Source: AP-15 sp963724435 (GTDB taxonomy: Bacteria > Pseudomonadota > Alphaproteobacteria > ATCC43930 > CGMCC-115725). Taken from it: a stretch of DNA of 64,000 nt. A program made the translations under genes and the position numbers. The notes under the pieces are model-generated. The model made no database searches and had not been told where the DNA came from. It worked only from the letters and a program-made list of their open reading frames with translations. Below are positions 8,401 through 17,500 of this stretch, one piece after another. The first letter of the stretch is position 1; the number at the start of each line of letters is the position of its first letter. Location: NCBI GenBank assembly GCA_963724435.1, contig CAVRUN010000007.1, positions 1 to 64,000 on the forward strand. Direction: 5' to 3'.

Positions 8401-11400
8401 CGAGTGCGGTGCGGTCGAGATCGAGGCTTTGGACATCAGGCGGCCGCTCCTAATTGCCACCGGCGCTGAGCCATCGGTCGAGATCGCACTGTCGGCCGAA
8501 GACGGCACCTTCCGACTGTTCGCAAGCGATACCCCGGGGACCACGGTGCCGCCGGTCGCGGTTGCCCGTGCCCTACCTTTGCCAAAGGGACAATCGGAAC
8601 GAGTTGTCTCGATTGAGGCGATCAGGGCGCGGATGGTAAAGCGGATCGACGGCGCGGAGCTCTATCGGCGATTTACCGCTCGCGGCCTGATCTATGGGCC
8701 GGCCTTCCAGGGCGTCGCCGAGGCATGGGCCGGCAAGGATGAAGCGCTTGGACGGATCGCTGCGCCTGCCGCGATAACAGCCGAGATCGGCGAGTATCAC
8801 ATTCACCCGGCGTTGCTCGATTCGTGTTTCCAGGTCACCCTCGCGACCCTGCCTGATCATACGGTTGAGGACGGGCAGGTAGTCTTTGTCCCGAGCAAGG
8901 CAGAGCGTATCCGCTTCTACGGCAGTGGCGAACGCATCGCCTGGTGTCATGTGATGCTGCTTCACTTCGGATCTCGCTCGATCGTCGTCCGGGTACTAGT
9001 GCTCGGCGCCGACGGTGCAACAATCGCCGAAATCGACGGTTTGCGCTTGCACCGGGTCGATCTCGGCGGCGTCGGTGAAATCCCGGGCTATCAGTGGCGT
9101 TACCAACTCCGGCCTCGGGCGCTCGACGCGGATAGTGCCGACCTTCCCCGGCCGCAGGCGCTAGCGCCATTCTTTGCCCCGGCAAGCAGCCGCGAAGGCG
9201 AGCGCGACGAAGAGACCCGTTCGCTTCTCGATCGGCTTGCCGCAATTTATGTTCGAGAGGCCCTGGCGCGGATTGTCGGGGGCAGCCATAGATTCACTGT
9301 TTCGCAGCTAATTGCGGAGCGGGCGGTCGCGCCCGAACAAAAGCACTACCTCGACGAGCTTCTTGCGCTCGCCCACCGGGCGAAAGTGGCCGAGCATGAT
9401 GGGGCCGAATGGCGCCTCGTCGGTTCTCTAGCGGCTGCGGAAACTCTTTGGCGCGAGGCTATCGCCCGTTATCCCGCCCACCTCGCTAGTTTGCAACTAA
9501 TCGCGCGATTCGCGGCAGCGATCCCCGAAATCTTGCAGTCGCGAATCGACCCGCTTGATTTGCTTTCCGGCGAGTTGGGCTTCGACGCGTTAGAGCAGCT
9601 CTGTGATTGCGACCCGCTGTTCCGCAGGGCGAACGAAGCGGCAGCCGGGATAATTCGACAGCTGTGTCATACAATGCCCCGGACACGCTCGCTGCGCATC
9701 CTTGAGATCAGGGGCGGGACAGGCGGGCTGGCGGGGGCGTTGCTCGCGGCGGTGCCGGCTAATCGCGTCGAATACCTCTTCACCGATCCGAGCGAAATGA
9801 GCGTCGCGCACGCGGAAGCCCGCTTTGGGAGCCTCTCCGTTGTCCGTTGCGCAGTGTTCGATCCCGGCAAAGGGATCGCCGAACAAGGTTTCGCCCCCGA
9901 CCAATACGATCTTGTCGTCGCCGGAGGGCCGCTCTTCGCCCAGCCTGACTTTGGCCAGGATCTCGCCGCCATACGCACATTGCTCAAACCGGGCGGCCTT
10001 CTCTTGCTGATGGTACCGAAGGAGTGCGGTTTCCTCGATCTCGCCTGCGGCATGAGCCTCAGTCGCACGAGCAAGCGTGTTTGGCGGCAGCTGGTACTCA
10101 ACGCCGGCTTCGGGGAGGTGGTTTCACGCGGCTTTGACGACCCGATCGCGGCCAGAGCTGCGGTCATCGCTGGCAAGCCAACAACGGCAACGCGGTCGCC
10201 CGCACTTCGCGAAGTCGATCCGGCGACCTGGCTAATACTCGCGGATAACATCGCCGTCGATCCCGCCGCGGCGGTCGTCCGCGCGCTGGCTCCGTTTGGC
10301 CAGCGCGTCGTGATCGCTCAGTCCGGACGTCGATTCTATCGTCTCGGCCTCGACCAATTCGACGTTCTGCCGGGAGATTCGAACTCATATACGCAGCTTT
10401 TCCGTCTCCTTGCCGCAGATGGCGTCAGCCGACTTCATCTCGTGCACTTGCGGGGAGTCGCTGAAGGGGCGCCGCCGCTCGATCCGCTGACAGCCCAGCG
10501 GGCTGGCAGTTTCGACCTACTGATCGCGGTGCAAGCGCTGATCGCAGCGGGGCTGGCGCCATCAGCGCGGCTCACGGTCGTCACCTCCGGTGCGATGCCC
10601 ATGCCCGACGGGTCGGCGAGTTGCGTACGCCCCTGGCAAGCCCCGCTCTGGGGCCTCACTCGTACCATCCTCAACGAACGGGCGGACATCTCTTCCCGGC
10701 TAATCGATCTCGATCCCACAGAGACCGCGGGGGATTCGGTTGAGGCGCTCGTCGAAGAGATCCTCCACCGCGACGACGAGGACGAAGTGTTATTGCGCGG
10801 TGGCGCACGGTATGTATCGCGCCTGACGCGGTGGATGGCGCCCCCGACTGGGCGCGACGGCATGCACCAAGCCGGTTTTAGATTAGCCTTTACGCAAGGA
10901 AAAGCGCAGGACGGGTTGATCCTGCAACAGATCGCCATCCCGCGGCCCTCCGCCGGAGAGGTCACCGTACGGGTCAAGGCAGCGGGTCTAAATTTCCGTG
11001 ATGTATTGCAGCGCATGGGCCTCCTGCCCGAGGAAGCGTTCGAAGGCGGCTTCGCCGGTGCGACGCTCGGCATGGAGTTTGCGGGCGAGGTAATCGAGGC
11101 CGGTGACGGCGTCGATCGCTTCCGTCCGGGGGACGCCGTGTTCGGCTTCGGCCGCGACACGTTCTCCTCCCATCTCGCGGCACCCGCCTTCGGTCTCTTC
11201 AAGAAACCGGCATCGATGAGCTTCGAGGAAGCCGCGACGCTCCCGGTCGTCGCCATGACTGTCTACTATTCGCTCCACTACCTCGCCCGTTTGCAGAAAG
11301 GCGAACGAATCCTTATCCAGGGAGCCGCTGGCGGTGTCGGCTTGGCCGCCATCCAGTATGCCCAGTCAGTTGGCGCCGAAATCTTCGCTTCGGCTGGTTC

Positions 11401-13138
11401 AGTAGAAAAGCGCGAGTTTCTCCGCCAACTCGGGGCGCAGCACGTCGTAGATTCGCGGTCGCTCGCCTTTGCCGATGACATCCGTCAGATGACCGAAGGC
11501 GAGGGCGTCGATGTCGTACTGAATTCGATCGCCGGGGAGGCGATCCACAAAGGCCTTTCGATCCTGAGGCCCTACGGGCGTTTCGTGGAGCTCGGGAAGC
11601 GGGACTTCTTCGCCAACAGCAAAATCGGACTGCAACCTTTCCGCAATAATATCCAATTCTTTGGGGTCGATGTCGATCGGCTCCTAATTGACCGTCCCAC
11701 TTTCTGCGGCCAGCTTTTCGCCGAGCTCGATCCGCTCCTCGAGCAGCGCGTTTTTGTCCCGCTGCCGCATCGGGTCTTCCCGATCGCGCGCGCCGCCGAG
11801 GCGTTCCGCTGCATGCAGCACTCGCGGCATATCGGCAAGATCGTCCTGGCGATGGACACGGGTGATCGTCCTGCAGTCGTAGCGGTAACACCTGAAACCG
11901 AGCTGCAACTTTCGCCGACGGCGAGCTATCTCGTTACCGGAGGCCGTTCTGGGTTCGGCCTTGCAACCGCCGAGTGGCTTGTTCGGAAAGGTGCCCGTCA
12001 TCTCGCGGTCGTGGGGCGGAGCGAAACCACCGAGCCCGATGCAGCTCGGGCGCTCGGGCGCTTGCGGCAAGACGGCGTCGCGGTTAACGAATTTACCGTC
12101 GACATCACCGATGCGGATCAGGTTGCCTGGCTGATACGCCACTTGCAGCGCGAAATGCCGCCATTGCGCGGTATCATACATTGCGCGGCGGTCATTCAGG
12201 ATTCGAGCCTGGTCAATATGACCGAAGCGAACTTCTACGACGTCTTGCGACCGAAAATCGCCGGTGCCTGGAACCTCCACCGCGAGACGCTCGGCCAGAA
12301 GCTGGATTTCTTTGTCATGTACTCGTCGGCGACGACCCTGTTCGGCAACGAAGGACAAGGGAACTATGTTGCGGCGAATTTGTATTTGGAAGCTTTAGCC
12401 GACTTTCGGCGTGGACTCGGCCTGCCCGGGCTGGCGGTTGCCTGGGGGGCGATTGGCGAGGTTGGGCACTTGGCGCGGAACCCCGCCGTCGCCCGGCTGC
12501 TCGGAGAGCGGCTCGGCGTGAAGCTGCTCTTACCGGTACCGGCGCTCGATCGGTTGGAGCAGGCGATCCTTTCCGGGGTGTCGCAGATCACCCTGGCGGA
12601 ACTGAGCTGGTCGCGACTGGGGATTCTGCCGATAGTCGCTCAAGCACCGAAATATACCCTGGTTCGCGAGCTTTCGGACGCCGCGGCGAACGAGGCTACC
12701 GGCGGAGATTTTGAGGAAGTTCGGGGCCAATTGGCCGAGCTGCCGCGGACCGAGGCGATTTCTTTCGCCGAAAAGCTGCTAATCAAGCATGTTGCCGCTA
12801 TCGTCGGTATAACGCCGGCAAAACTCGCGGCTGGCCAGTCGCTGCTCGATCTCGGAATGGATTCGCTGATGCTCGTAGAGCTGCAGATGAAGTTGGAGAA
12901 GCAGTGCGGGATCATCATTTCGACACTGGAGCTGATGGATACGACGACAGTGGCGAAACTCGCGCAACGCATCGTCGACCACATCGGCGCCGCACCGGCA
13001 ATCACCCCGACCCCAGCGGCGGCTCAGCAGGTCACCGATCCGGACCAACTCGAATCATCGACCGAGCCGGAGCTCGTCGCTGCGCTGGGGCGGCTCTTGG
13101 AAGATGATCTTGATCGAGCGAAGGAACGCTCCCTTTGA
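5489..13138 (+). CDS. Iterative highly reducing type I polyketide synthase (KS-AT-DH-MT-ER-KR-ACP)
   Basis: A 2549-residue single-module PKS. The KS (about 26-450) has Cys196 in DTACSSS, His331 in EAHGTGT and His371 in SNIGH. The AT (about 555-860) has Ser646 in GHSVGE and the malonyl-type motif YAFHS (746-750). The DH (about 910-1200) has His946 and Asp1111. A C-methyltransferase (about 1260-1560) has EIRGGTGG at 1406-1413. The ER (about 1800-2110) has GAAGGVG at 1945-1951, and the KR (about 2130-2330) has TGGRSGFG and Tyr2293. The ACP Ser2459 is in GMDSLM. All three reductive domains plus MT predict a saturated, methyl-branched chain built iteratively from malonyl-CoA. There is no thioesterase; the next gene overlaps by four bases and probably releases the chain. 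The start is GTG 5489, or ATG 5525 close behind an AGGAG. The domain order equals that of fungal highly reducing PKSs. The product is unknown. Confidence 0.96.
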   Translation: MKTGPRSQTRRSMQLPTESNAAGQTFPIALVGLACRFPGAADMTEFWSLLKTGTDAVTEIPDDRWDVDAHYHRDPAKPGKMYTRAGGFIADIDKFDAGFFGISPREACRIDPQQRLLLELTWEAFEAAGIVPARVAESQTGVFVGISLSDYAALQREEPAQVDPYVMSGSAISNAANRISYIFDLHGPSLAVDTACSSSLVAVHEACVSLWTGESNLAIAAGVNALLSPSGAVGFSKARMLSPTGRCRPFDAAGDGYVRSEGGAVVILQPLAQAIAEKNPVYAVIVGSGVNSDGRTKGLAMPNQAAQEALLRRVYRDAGIDPSEVAYIEAHGTGTSVGDPIECGALGAVLGLSRAPGDCCRIGSVKSNIGHLEPASGIAGLLKVVLALRHRAIPRTLHFTVPNPKIPFGELNLSVISEHTDLAPGRLTMGVNSFGFGGTNAHLVVREPEAPAAISAQQRAETEGREVLQLLISAHDPEALKNLALRYAELLRSPAAPPFSALCHTAAIRRTHHQHRLAAFGRSSDEIAAQLKLFAAGDTPPLLAQGHVQAPPVRLALVFSGNGSQWRGMGQDLLADPFIAERIERVDAVLSQLSGWSVKDALLSTEPANLFDRTEIAQPALFAVQIAMLEWLAAHGIKAEAILGHSVGEVSAAYGAGILSLDEACRVIVERSRAQGRTAGTGRMAALGLSPEDAAALIAPYGEALTIAAVNAPNSVTLAGDAAAIDALGGELEGNQVFFRALDLDYAFHSRCMDPIREGLLHRLDGLTPRDGRLRFVSTVTGTTIEGSRLDAEYWWHNIRRPVQFAPAIELLMADGFNVFLEIGPHPILNTYLRECLKTAGGHGVSIPTLRRHEPERDALWLALGRCYAAGTAIDFDAVYPHDYPFVPLPAYPWQRERYWFSDDDGEARAPPSRRKHPLLGKRLPATDGIWKNRLDPALLGWLVDHVVQNSIVLPGTAYIEMAVSSVLSTRECGAVEIEALDIRRPLLIATGAEPSVEIALSAEDGTFRLFASDTPGTTVPPVAVARALPLPKGQSERVVSIEAIRARMVKRIDGAELYRRFTARGLIYGPAFQGVAEAWAGKDEALGRIAAPAAITAEIGEYHIHPALLDSCFQVTLATLPDHTVEDGQVVFVPSKAERIRFYGSGERIAWCHVMLLHFGSRSIVVRVLVLGADGATIAEIDGLRLHRVDLGGVGEIPGYQWRYQLRPRALDADSADLPRPQALAPFFAPASSREGERDEETRSLLDRLAAIYVREALARIVGGSHRFTVSQLIAERAVAPEQKHYLDELLALAHRAKVAEHDGAEWRLVGSLAAAETLWREAIARYPAHLASLQLIARFAAAIPEILQSRIDPLDLLSGELGFDALEQLCDCDPLFRRANEAAAGIIRQLCHTMPRTRSLRILEIRGGTGGLAGALLAAVPANRVEYLFTDPSEMSVAHAEARFGSLSVVRCAVFDPGKGIAEQGFAPDQYDLVVAGGPLFAQPDFGQDLAAIRTLLKPGGLLLLMVPKECGFLDLACGMSLSRTSKRVWRQLVLNAGFGEVVSRGFDDPIAARAAVIAGKPTTATRSPALREVDPATWLILADNIAVDPAAAVVRALAPFGQRVVIAQSGRRFYRLGLDQFDVLPGDSNSYTQLFRLLAADGVSRLHLVHLRGVAEGAPPLDPLTAQRAGSFDLLIAVQALIAAGLAPSARLTVVTSGAMPMPDGSASCVRPWQAPLWGLTRTILNERADISSRLIDLDPTETAGDSVEALVEEILHRDDEDEVLLRGGARYVSRLTRWMAPPTGRDGMHQAGFRLAFTQGKAQDGLILQQIAIPRPSAGEVTVRVKAAGLNFRDVLQRMGLLPEEAFEGGFAGATLGMEFAGEVIEAGDGVDRFRPGDAVFGFGRDTFSSHLAAPAFGLFKKPASMSFEEAATLPVVAMTVYYSLHYLARLQKGERILIQGAAGGVGLAAIQYAQSVGAEIFASAGSVEKREFLRQLGAQHVVDSRSLAFADDIRQMTEGEGVDVVLNSIAGEAIHKGLSILRPYGRFVELGKRDFFANSKIGLQPFRNNIQFFGVDVDRLLIDRPTFCGQLFAELDPLLEQRVFVPLPHRVFPIARAAEAFRCMQHSRHIGKIVLAMDTGDRPAVVAVTPETELQLSPTASYLVTGGRSGFGLATAEWLVRKGARHLAVVGRSETTEPDAARALGRLRQDGVAVNEFTVDITDADQVAWLIRHLQREMPPLRGIIHCAAVIQDSSLVNMTEANFYDVLRPKIAGAWNLHRETLGQKLDFFVMYSSATTLFGNEGQGNYVAANLYLEALADFRRGLGLPGLAVAWGAIGEVGHLARNPAVARLLGERLGVKLLLPVPALDRLEQAILSGVSQITLAELSWSRLGILPIVAQAPKYTLVRELSDAAANEATGGDFEEVRGQLAELPRTEAISFAEKLLIKHVAAIVGITPAKLAAGQSLLDLGMDSLMLVELQMKLEKQCGIIISTLELMDTTTVAKLAQRIVDHIGAAPAITPTPAAAQQVTDPDQLESSTEPELVAALGRLLEDDLDRAKERSL

Positions 13139-14502
13139 CTAAAGCTGCAACGGCACTGCTCAAATATTCTTCCTCGGACCAGAAGCGCGAGCTGGCCAAC
13201 CGCATGATGCGTCGGCGTGTGGCCCGAGCGCCTCACGAACCGATATCGGACCCGACCGCCTTCGAGGCCGCTGCGATTCCCGAATCGCATTACCGCCTCG
13301 ATCTCCATCCGGCTTATCTGAACCTGCTGGCGCGTATGGCCGAACTCGAGCCGCCCGAAATCGGCGGGGTTCCCTATTTCCGCTTCCACCAGGGCCTCGT
13401 GCGAGACACCACCCGGATCGGCGAGCGCGAGTATATCAGCTTCTCCAACTACAATTACCTGGGGCTGTCCGGCCATCCTGCTCTGAAGGCGGCTGTCGCC
13501 GACGCGCTCGATCGTTACGGCACGTCGGTGTCGGCGAGCCGCATCGTAGGCGGCGAACGACCCATCCATATCGAACTCGAAGGCGCACTTGCCGAGCTTC
13601 TCGATACCGAGGCCTGTCTGGCCTTTGTCAGCGGGCACGGAACCAACGTCACGACGATCGCGCACCTCTTCGGGCCGAAGGATCTGATCGTGCATGACAA
13701 ACTGGCCCACAACAGTATTCAAATGGGCGCCCTGCTCTCCGGCGCCCGACACATCGCCTTTCGGCACAATGACTGGCAGATGGTCGACGATCTGCTGCAA
13801 CGTCATCGCCGCCACTACGAGCGCGTGGTGGTGATCCTCGAAGGTGTCTACAGCATGGACGGGGATTTCCCTGACCTGCCGCGCTTCGTCGAACTGCGCG
13901 AACGCCACAAAGTCTTCCTGATGATCGACGAGGCACATTCACTCGGGGTATTGGGGAAAAGGGGGCACGGCATCCGCGAGCATTTCGGGCTTTGCGGCAG
14001 CGATGTCGACATTTGGATGGGCACGCTGAGCAAGTCGCTCGCCAGCTGCGGTGGATATATCGCCGGCTCGCGCGCGCTGATTCTAAATCTCAAATTCAAC
14101 GCTCCCGGCTTTGTCTTTAGCGTCGGCCTTTCGCCGGCCAATGCCGCGGCCGCGTTCGCAGCGCTCCAGGTGATGGCGGCCGAGCCCGAACGGGTCGCGG
14201 AGCTGCGCCAGCGCGCTGGGCTGTTCTTGGAACTGGCACGCGAAAGGCAGCTGCCGACCGGCTCCAGCAAGGGTGTGTCAGTCGTTCCGCTGATCGTCGG
14301 CGATACGAAGCGGTGCGTCGGTTTGACCAATGCCCTTTTAAAACGCGGGATCGACGTGCAGCCGATCCTCTATCCGGGGGTGAGGGAGCGCGCGGTGCGG
14401 TTGCGATTTTTCATCAACGGTACCCACTCGGAAGACCAGATCCGGTGGACGATCGGCATCGTCGATGAAGAGTGGCGCCGGTTTGGCGGCCGTTCCGAGT
14501 GA
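13135..14502 (+). CDS. PLP-dependent alpha-oxoamine synthase (SPT/KBL/BioF family)
   Basis: Decarboxylative condensation of an acyl thioester with an amino acid to give a 3-keto amine; the family includes serine palmitoyltransferase, KBL, BioF and ALAS. The 455 residues show the family landmarks FSNYNYLGLSGHP, GTSVSASRIVGGERPIH, the Asp-His pair in MIDEAHSLGVLG, and the PLP lysine K300 in GTLSKSLASCGGY. A 100-residue N-terminal extension is longer than in BioF. The gene starts at TTG inside the PKS stop (TTGA overlap) with AAGGAA eight bases before, so translation is coupled. By context the acyl donor is the PKS ACP (inference). The amino acid cannot be read from the sequence. Confidence 0.93.
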   Translation: MTKAATALLKYSSSDQKRELANRMMRRRVARAPHEPISDPTAFEAAAIPESHYRLDLHPAYLNLLARMAELEPPEIGGVPYFRFHQGLVRDTTRIGEREYISFSNYNYLGLSGHPALKAAVADALDRYGTSVSASRIVGGERPIHIELEGALAELLDTEACLAFVSGHGTNVTTIAHLFGPKDLIVHDKLAHNSIQMGALLSGARHIAFRHNDWQMVDDLLQRHRRHYERVVVILEGVYSMDGDFPDLPRFVELRERHKVFLMIDEAHSLGVLGKRGHGIREHFGLCGSDVDIWMGTLSKSLASCGGYIAGSRALILNLKFNAPGFVFSVGLSPANAAAAFAALQVMAAEPERVAELRQRAGLFLELARERQLPTGSSKGVSVVPLIVGDTKRCVGLTNALLKRGIDVQPILYPGVRERAVRLRFFINGTHSEDQIRWTIGIVDEEWRRFGGRSE

Positions 14503-14542
14503 AGGGTGGACTGTCCGATCTTGGTATTGAAAGGGTTCGGAG

Positions 14543-16210
14543 ATGACAATCGACGCCTGCAAGGTGCTGATGGTATTCCCGCGTTTCAATACCGATTCGT
14601 TTTGGAATTACCGGGCGACATGCGAGTTAACGGGCGCGCGTTATCCGGCAGCGCCGCTTGGCTTGATTACCGTCGCCGCGCTGCTCCCGCAATCCTGGGA
14701 GGTGCGGCTCATCAATCGCAACACCAAGTCCCTCACCGAAACCAACCTCGAATGGGCCGATCTGGTGATGACCGGAGGAATGCTCTTCCAGCAGCCCGAT
14801 ACCCTTCGTATCATTGAGATGTGCCGCGTGCGGGCGAAGCCGGTAATCGTCGGCGGTCCCGATGTGACCTCGACGCCCGATATCTATAGCGGCGCGAACT
14901 TCCGGGTTCTCGGAGAGGCCGAGGAGATCATGGAGGATTTCGTCGCTGCGTGGCGGAGCGGAGCCGAAGAAGGTGTTTTTCACGCGCCGATGGGGCAGAC
15001 CGATGTCACGAGGAGCCCGACTCCGCGCTTCGATCTGTTAAAGCTCGAGGATTATCTTCACGTCGGCATCCAGTTCTCGCGCGGTTGCCCATTTAATTGC
15101 GAGTTCTGCGACATCATCGAGCTATACGGCCGAGTGCCGCGAACCAAGACGAACCAGCAGGTTTTGGCTGAACTCGACGCCTTGCGCGCGCTCGGCTATC
15201 GCGGCCATATCGATTTTGTCGACGACAATCTGATCGGCAACAAAAAGGCTCTCAAGAAATTTTTGCCGGATTTGCAGAGTTGGCAGAACAAGAACAGCTT
15301 CCCATTTGAGTTTTCGACCGAAGCGTCGATAAATCTGGCCGACGATTCCGAATTGCTCAGCGCCTTGGCAGCAGCGAATTTCTTCGGAATTTTCGTTGGG
15401 ATCGAGAGTCCTGATACGGACACTCTGGTCTCGATGCGAAAGAAGCAGAACACCCGGCGCAGCCTACAGGAGAGCATTCACAAAATCTATGATGCGGGCA
15501 TTTTCGTATTCGCCGGCTTCATCGTGGGTTTTGACGCCGAAAAGGGCAATACCGCCGAGGGGATGATCGAGTGCATCGAGGATACGGCGATCCCGGTGTG
15601 CACGGTCGGGTTGTTGTACGCACTGCCCACAACGCAATTGGGGCGTCGGCTGCTGCGCGAAGGGCGCCTCTTTTCGGGTTCTGACGCACCCGGCCCGGAG
15701 GATGCGGGCGATCAATGCACGATCGGTCTCAACTTTGAAACAAAACGCCCGCGCCGTGACGTGCTCGCGGATTACCGGGCGGTGCTGGACGCAGTCTATG
15801 ATCCGGCTGCCTATTTCGGCCGCGTGCGCCGTGTCGGCCGCATGCTCAGGTGCGGGAAGCCCAGGTTCGAAGTCATCGCTGCCGCAAACGCTGCGCGACC
15901 TGCGCTTGCTGGGTCGGCTGGTTTGGCGCTTACCAAATGCCGGTCCCGGGACAGCGGGTCAATTCTGGAAGAGCGTCCTCGACACTGCCACCCACAACCC
16001 TCGGGCCTTGCGGTTTCTGGTGATGATGAGCGCCCTTTATTTGCATCACGGCCCATTCTCGCGCCAGGTGATTGCCCAAATCGATCGGAAGATCGAGGAT
16101 ATCGACCTTGGACTCTGGAACGCCCCCCATCTGGCGCCAGCCGATGGCAAAGCTCTTTCGGCCGCATAGGTCACGACGCCGTGTGGCGACCTTATAGAGC
16201 CTTGGTGTAG
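14543..16210 (+). CDS. B12-binding radical SAM protein, C-terminus frameshifted
   Basis: An N-terminal cobalamin-binding-like domain (about 1-150, RYPAAPLGLITVAALLP, VGGPDVT) precedes a radical SAM domain with Cys182-x3-Cys186-x2-Cys189 in RGCPFNCEFCDI. A C-terminal region of DUF4070 type follows. The true C-terminus continues in another frame, where LPQTLRDLRLLGRLVWRLPN and RALRFLVMMSALYLHHGPFS read up to a stop at 16169. After about 15865 the annotated frame is unlike protein (many Arg, Ser, Pro) and runs on by chance to 16210, overlapping the convergent gene. One extra base near 15840-15880 explains this. Such enzymes do C-methylations or other radical steps on lipids and natural products; here the job may be tailoring the PKS-derived chain. 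It starts 40 bases after the oxoamine synthase. Confidence 0.85.
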   Translation: MTIDACKVLMVFPRFNTDSFWNYRATCELTGARYPAAPLGLITVAALLPQSWEVRLINRNTKSLTETNLEWADLVMTGGMLFQQPDTLRIIEMCRVRAKPVIVGGPDVTSTPDIYSGANFRVLGEAEEIMEDFVAAWRSGAEEGVFHAPMGQTDVTRSPTPRFDLLKLEDYLHVGIQFSRGCPFNCEFCDIIELYGRVPRTKTNQQVLAELDALRALGYRGHIDFVDDNLIGNKKALKKFLPDLQSWQNKNSFPFEFSTEASINLADDSELLSALAAANFFGIFVGIESPDTDTLVSMRKKQNTRRSLQESIHKIYDAGIFVFAGFIVGFDAEKGNTAEGMIECIEDTAIPVCTVGLLYALPTTQLGRRLLREGRLFSGSDAPGPEDAGDQCTIGLNFETKRPRRDVLADYRAVLDAVYDPAAYFGRVRRVGRMLRCGKPRFEVIAAANAARPALAGSAGLALTKCRSRDSGSILEERPRHCHPQPSGLAVSGDDERPLFASRPILAPGDCPNRSEDRGYRPWTLERPPSGASRWQSSFGRIGHDAVWRPYRALV

Positions 16211-17412
16211 ATTCGATAGAGCTTATTGAGCTGCGCGCCAATGGCGTGGCAGCCTTCGAGGGAAGGTTTGTTATCCTCCAGAATCCATGAGAACTCGACC
16301 ATCTCGATATTTGCCCGACGCGCGGCGTCCAAGATTTCGCCCAGCATCAGCGTGACGAGCGCCATGCTCAATGCCGATCCGCGATAGCGTTGCCGCACCC
16401 CGGTCAGCATCACCCGCGCCGTTCTTGGTTTGCGAAAGCGCAACCGCCACAACAGTTTGAGCCAGTTGATCGGAAACAGCTTGCCATCGAGATCGGCGAC
16501 GATCTCGTTGAGGTTGGGGAGGGCGACCAGCATCGCCGCGGGCTCGCCATCGGCAAGCGCGAAGACCACACTTTGCGGCGGAAGAACTGGCGCCAGCTGG
16601 TCGATGATCTGTTTGGCTTCGCGTTCGGTCACTGGCAGGAATCCCCAATTCTGGGTCCAGGCCTCGTTATAGATATCGAGAGCCAGCCGCATTTCCTCGG
16701 CGAAGCGGGTGGGATCGAGAGGGCGCACGGTGATCCGGCCTTCCGCACGGAGCCGAGCGGTGACGCGTTCGAGTTGTTGGAGGTGCCTTGTTACGATATC
16801 GGCAAGCGTGACGCGTAACGCGTGCAGATCCTTGGCCTTGGCGTACCCTTCCGCGACAAGATGTTGGCCATAGTAGGGTGGTGTGTACGGCATGCCGACC
16901 ATCGGCGGGGTCTCAAAACCGGAAACCAGAACCCCGATGTCGTCGTTCATCGACAAGCTGTATGGGCCCAGGATCCGACGCATGCCACGTTCCCGCAGCC
17001 AATTCTCGGCGGCCTGCTGCAAAGCAGCAAAAACGGCCTGGTCGTCCACCGCCTCGATCAAGCCAAAATTGCCGGTCTCGTCGCGATGGGTTTCGAGATG
17101 AAGGTGATTGATCTGCGCACTGATGCGCCCGACCGGTACGCCGTCGCGCCATGCCAGCCAGAAACAAGCCTCACCGTGATCGAAGAACGGGTTCCGGCGC
17201 CGGTCGAGCAACCGTTGCATGTCACGACGCAGCGGCGGGACCCAGTTTGGATCATTGCGATGGAGGCGATAGGGCAAGTCGACAAATCGATTGCGGTCGC
17301 GTCGACCGCGGAGCGCGGTCACTTCGATAGGGCTACTTGTCGCCGGTTTCGGCTCGGGCGCGGGGCCGGCGTAGGCGGTCTCTGGCGTGCCGGGAGTGGG
17401 AGCGTTATTCAT
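16192..17412 (-). CDS. GNAT-superfamily N-acyltransferase, candidate ceramide-synthase-like
   Basis: A 406-residue protein of the large GNAT-like type (YghO-like). Blocks include FVDLPYRLHRNDPNWVPPLR at the start, RNPFFDHGEACFWLAWRDG, GPYSLSMNDDIGVLVSGFE, PPYYGQHLVAEGYAKAKDLH, YNEAWTQNWGFLPVTE, and RGSALSMALVTLMLGEI near the end. Homologues of this size occur in bacterial sphingolipid loci. The bacterial ceramide synthase bCerS of Caulobacter is a GNAT-like acyltransferase, which makes N-acylation of the amine made by the neighbouring oxoamine synthase the best guess (inference). It is convergent with the radical SAM gene and divergent from the desaturase, with a shared upstream region of about 90-140 bases. 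Confidence 0.82.
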   Translation of the reverse strand: MNNAPTPGTPETAYAGPAPEPKPATSSPIEVTALRGRRDRNRFVDLPYRLHRNDPNWVPPLRRDMQRLLDRRRNPFFDHGEACFWLAWRDGVPVGRISAQINHLHLETHRDETGNFGLIEAVDDQAVFAALQQAAENWLRERGMRRILGPYSLSMNDDIGVLVSGFETPPMVGMPYTPPYYGQHLVAEGYAKAKDLHALRVTLADIVTRHLQQLERVTARLRAEGRITVRPLDPTRFAEEMRLALDIYNEAWTQNWGFLPVTEREAKQIIDQLAPVLPPQSVVFALADGEPAAMLVALPNLNEIVADLDGKLFPINWLKLLWRLRFRKPRTARVMLTGVRQRYRGSALSMALVTLMLGEILDAARRANIEMVEFSWILEDNKPSLEGCHAIGAQLNKLYRIYTKAL

Positions 17413-17500
17413 CAGCGTCGGAGCGAAGATGCAGCGAGCCTTGGAGATACGTCCGGCGCCGAACGGCGACTGACCCTATGCTATTCGAGGTTGGACCGTA

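Noticed and set aside
10435..11256. Long minus-strand frame inside the PKS
   Set aside because: Arg/Ser/Pro-rich shadow of the ER-domain coding sequence, with no family features.
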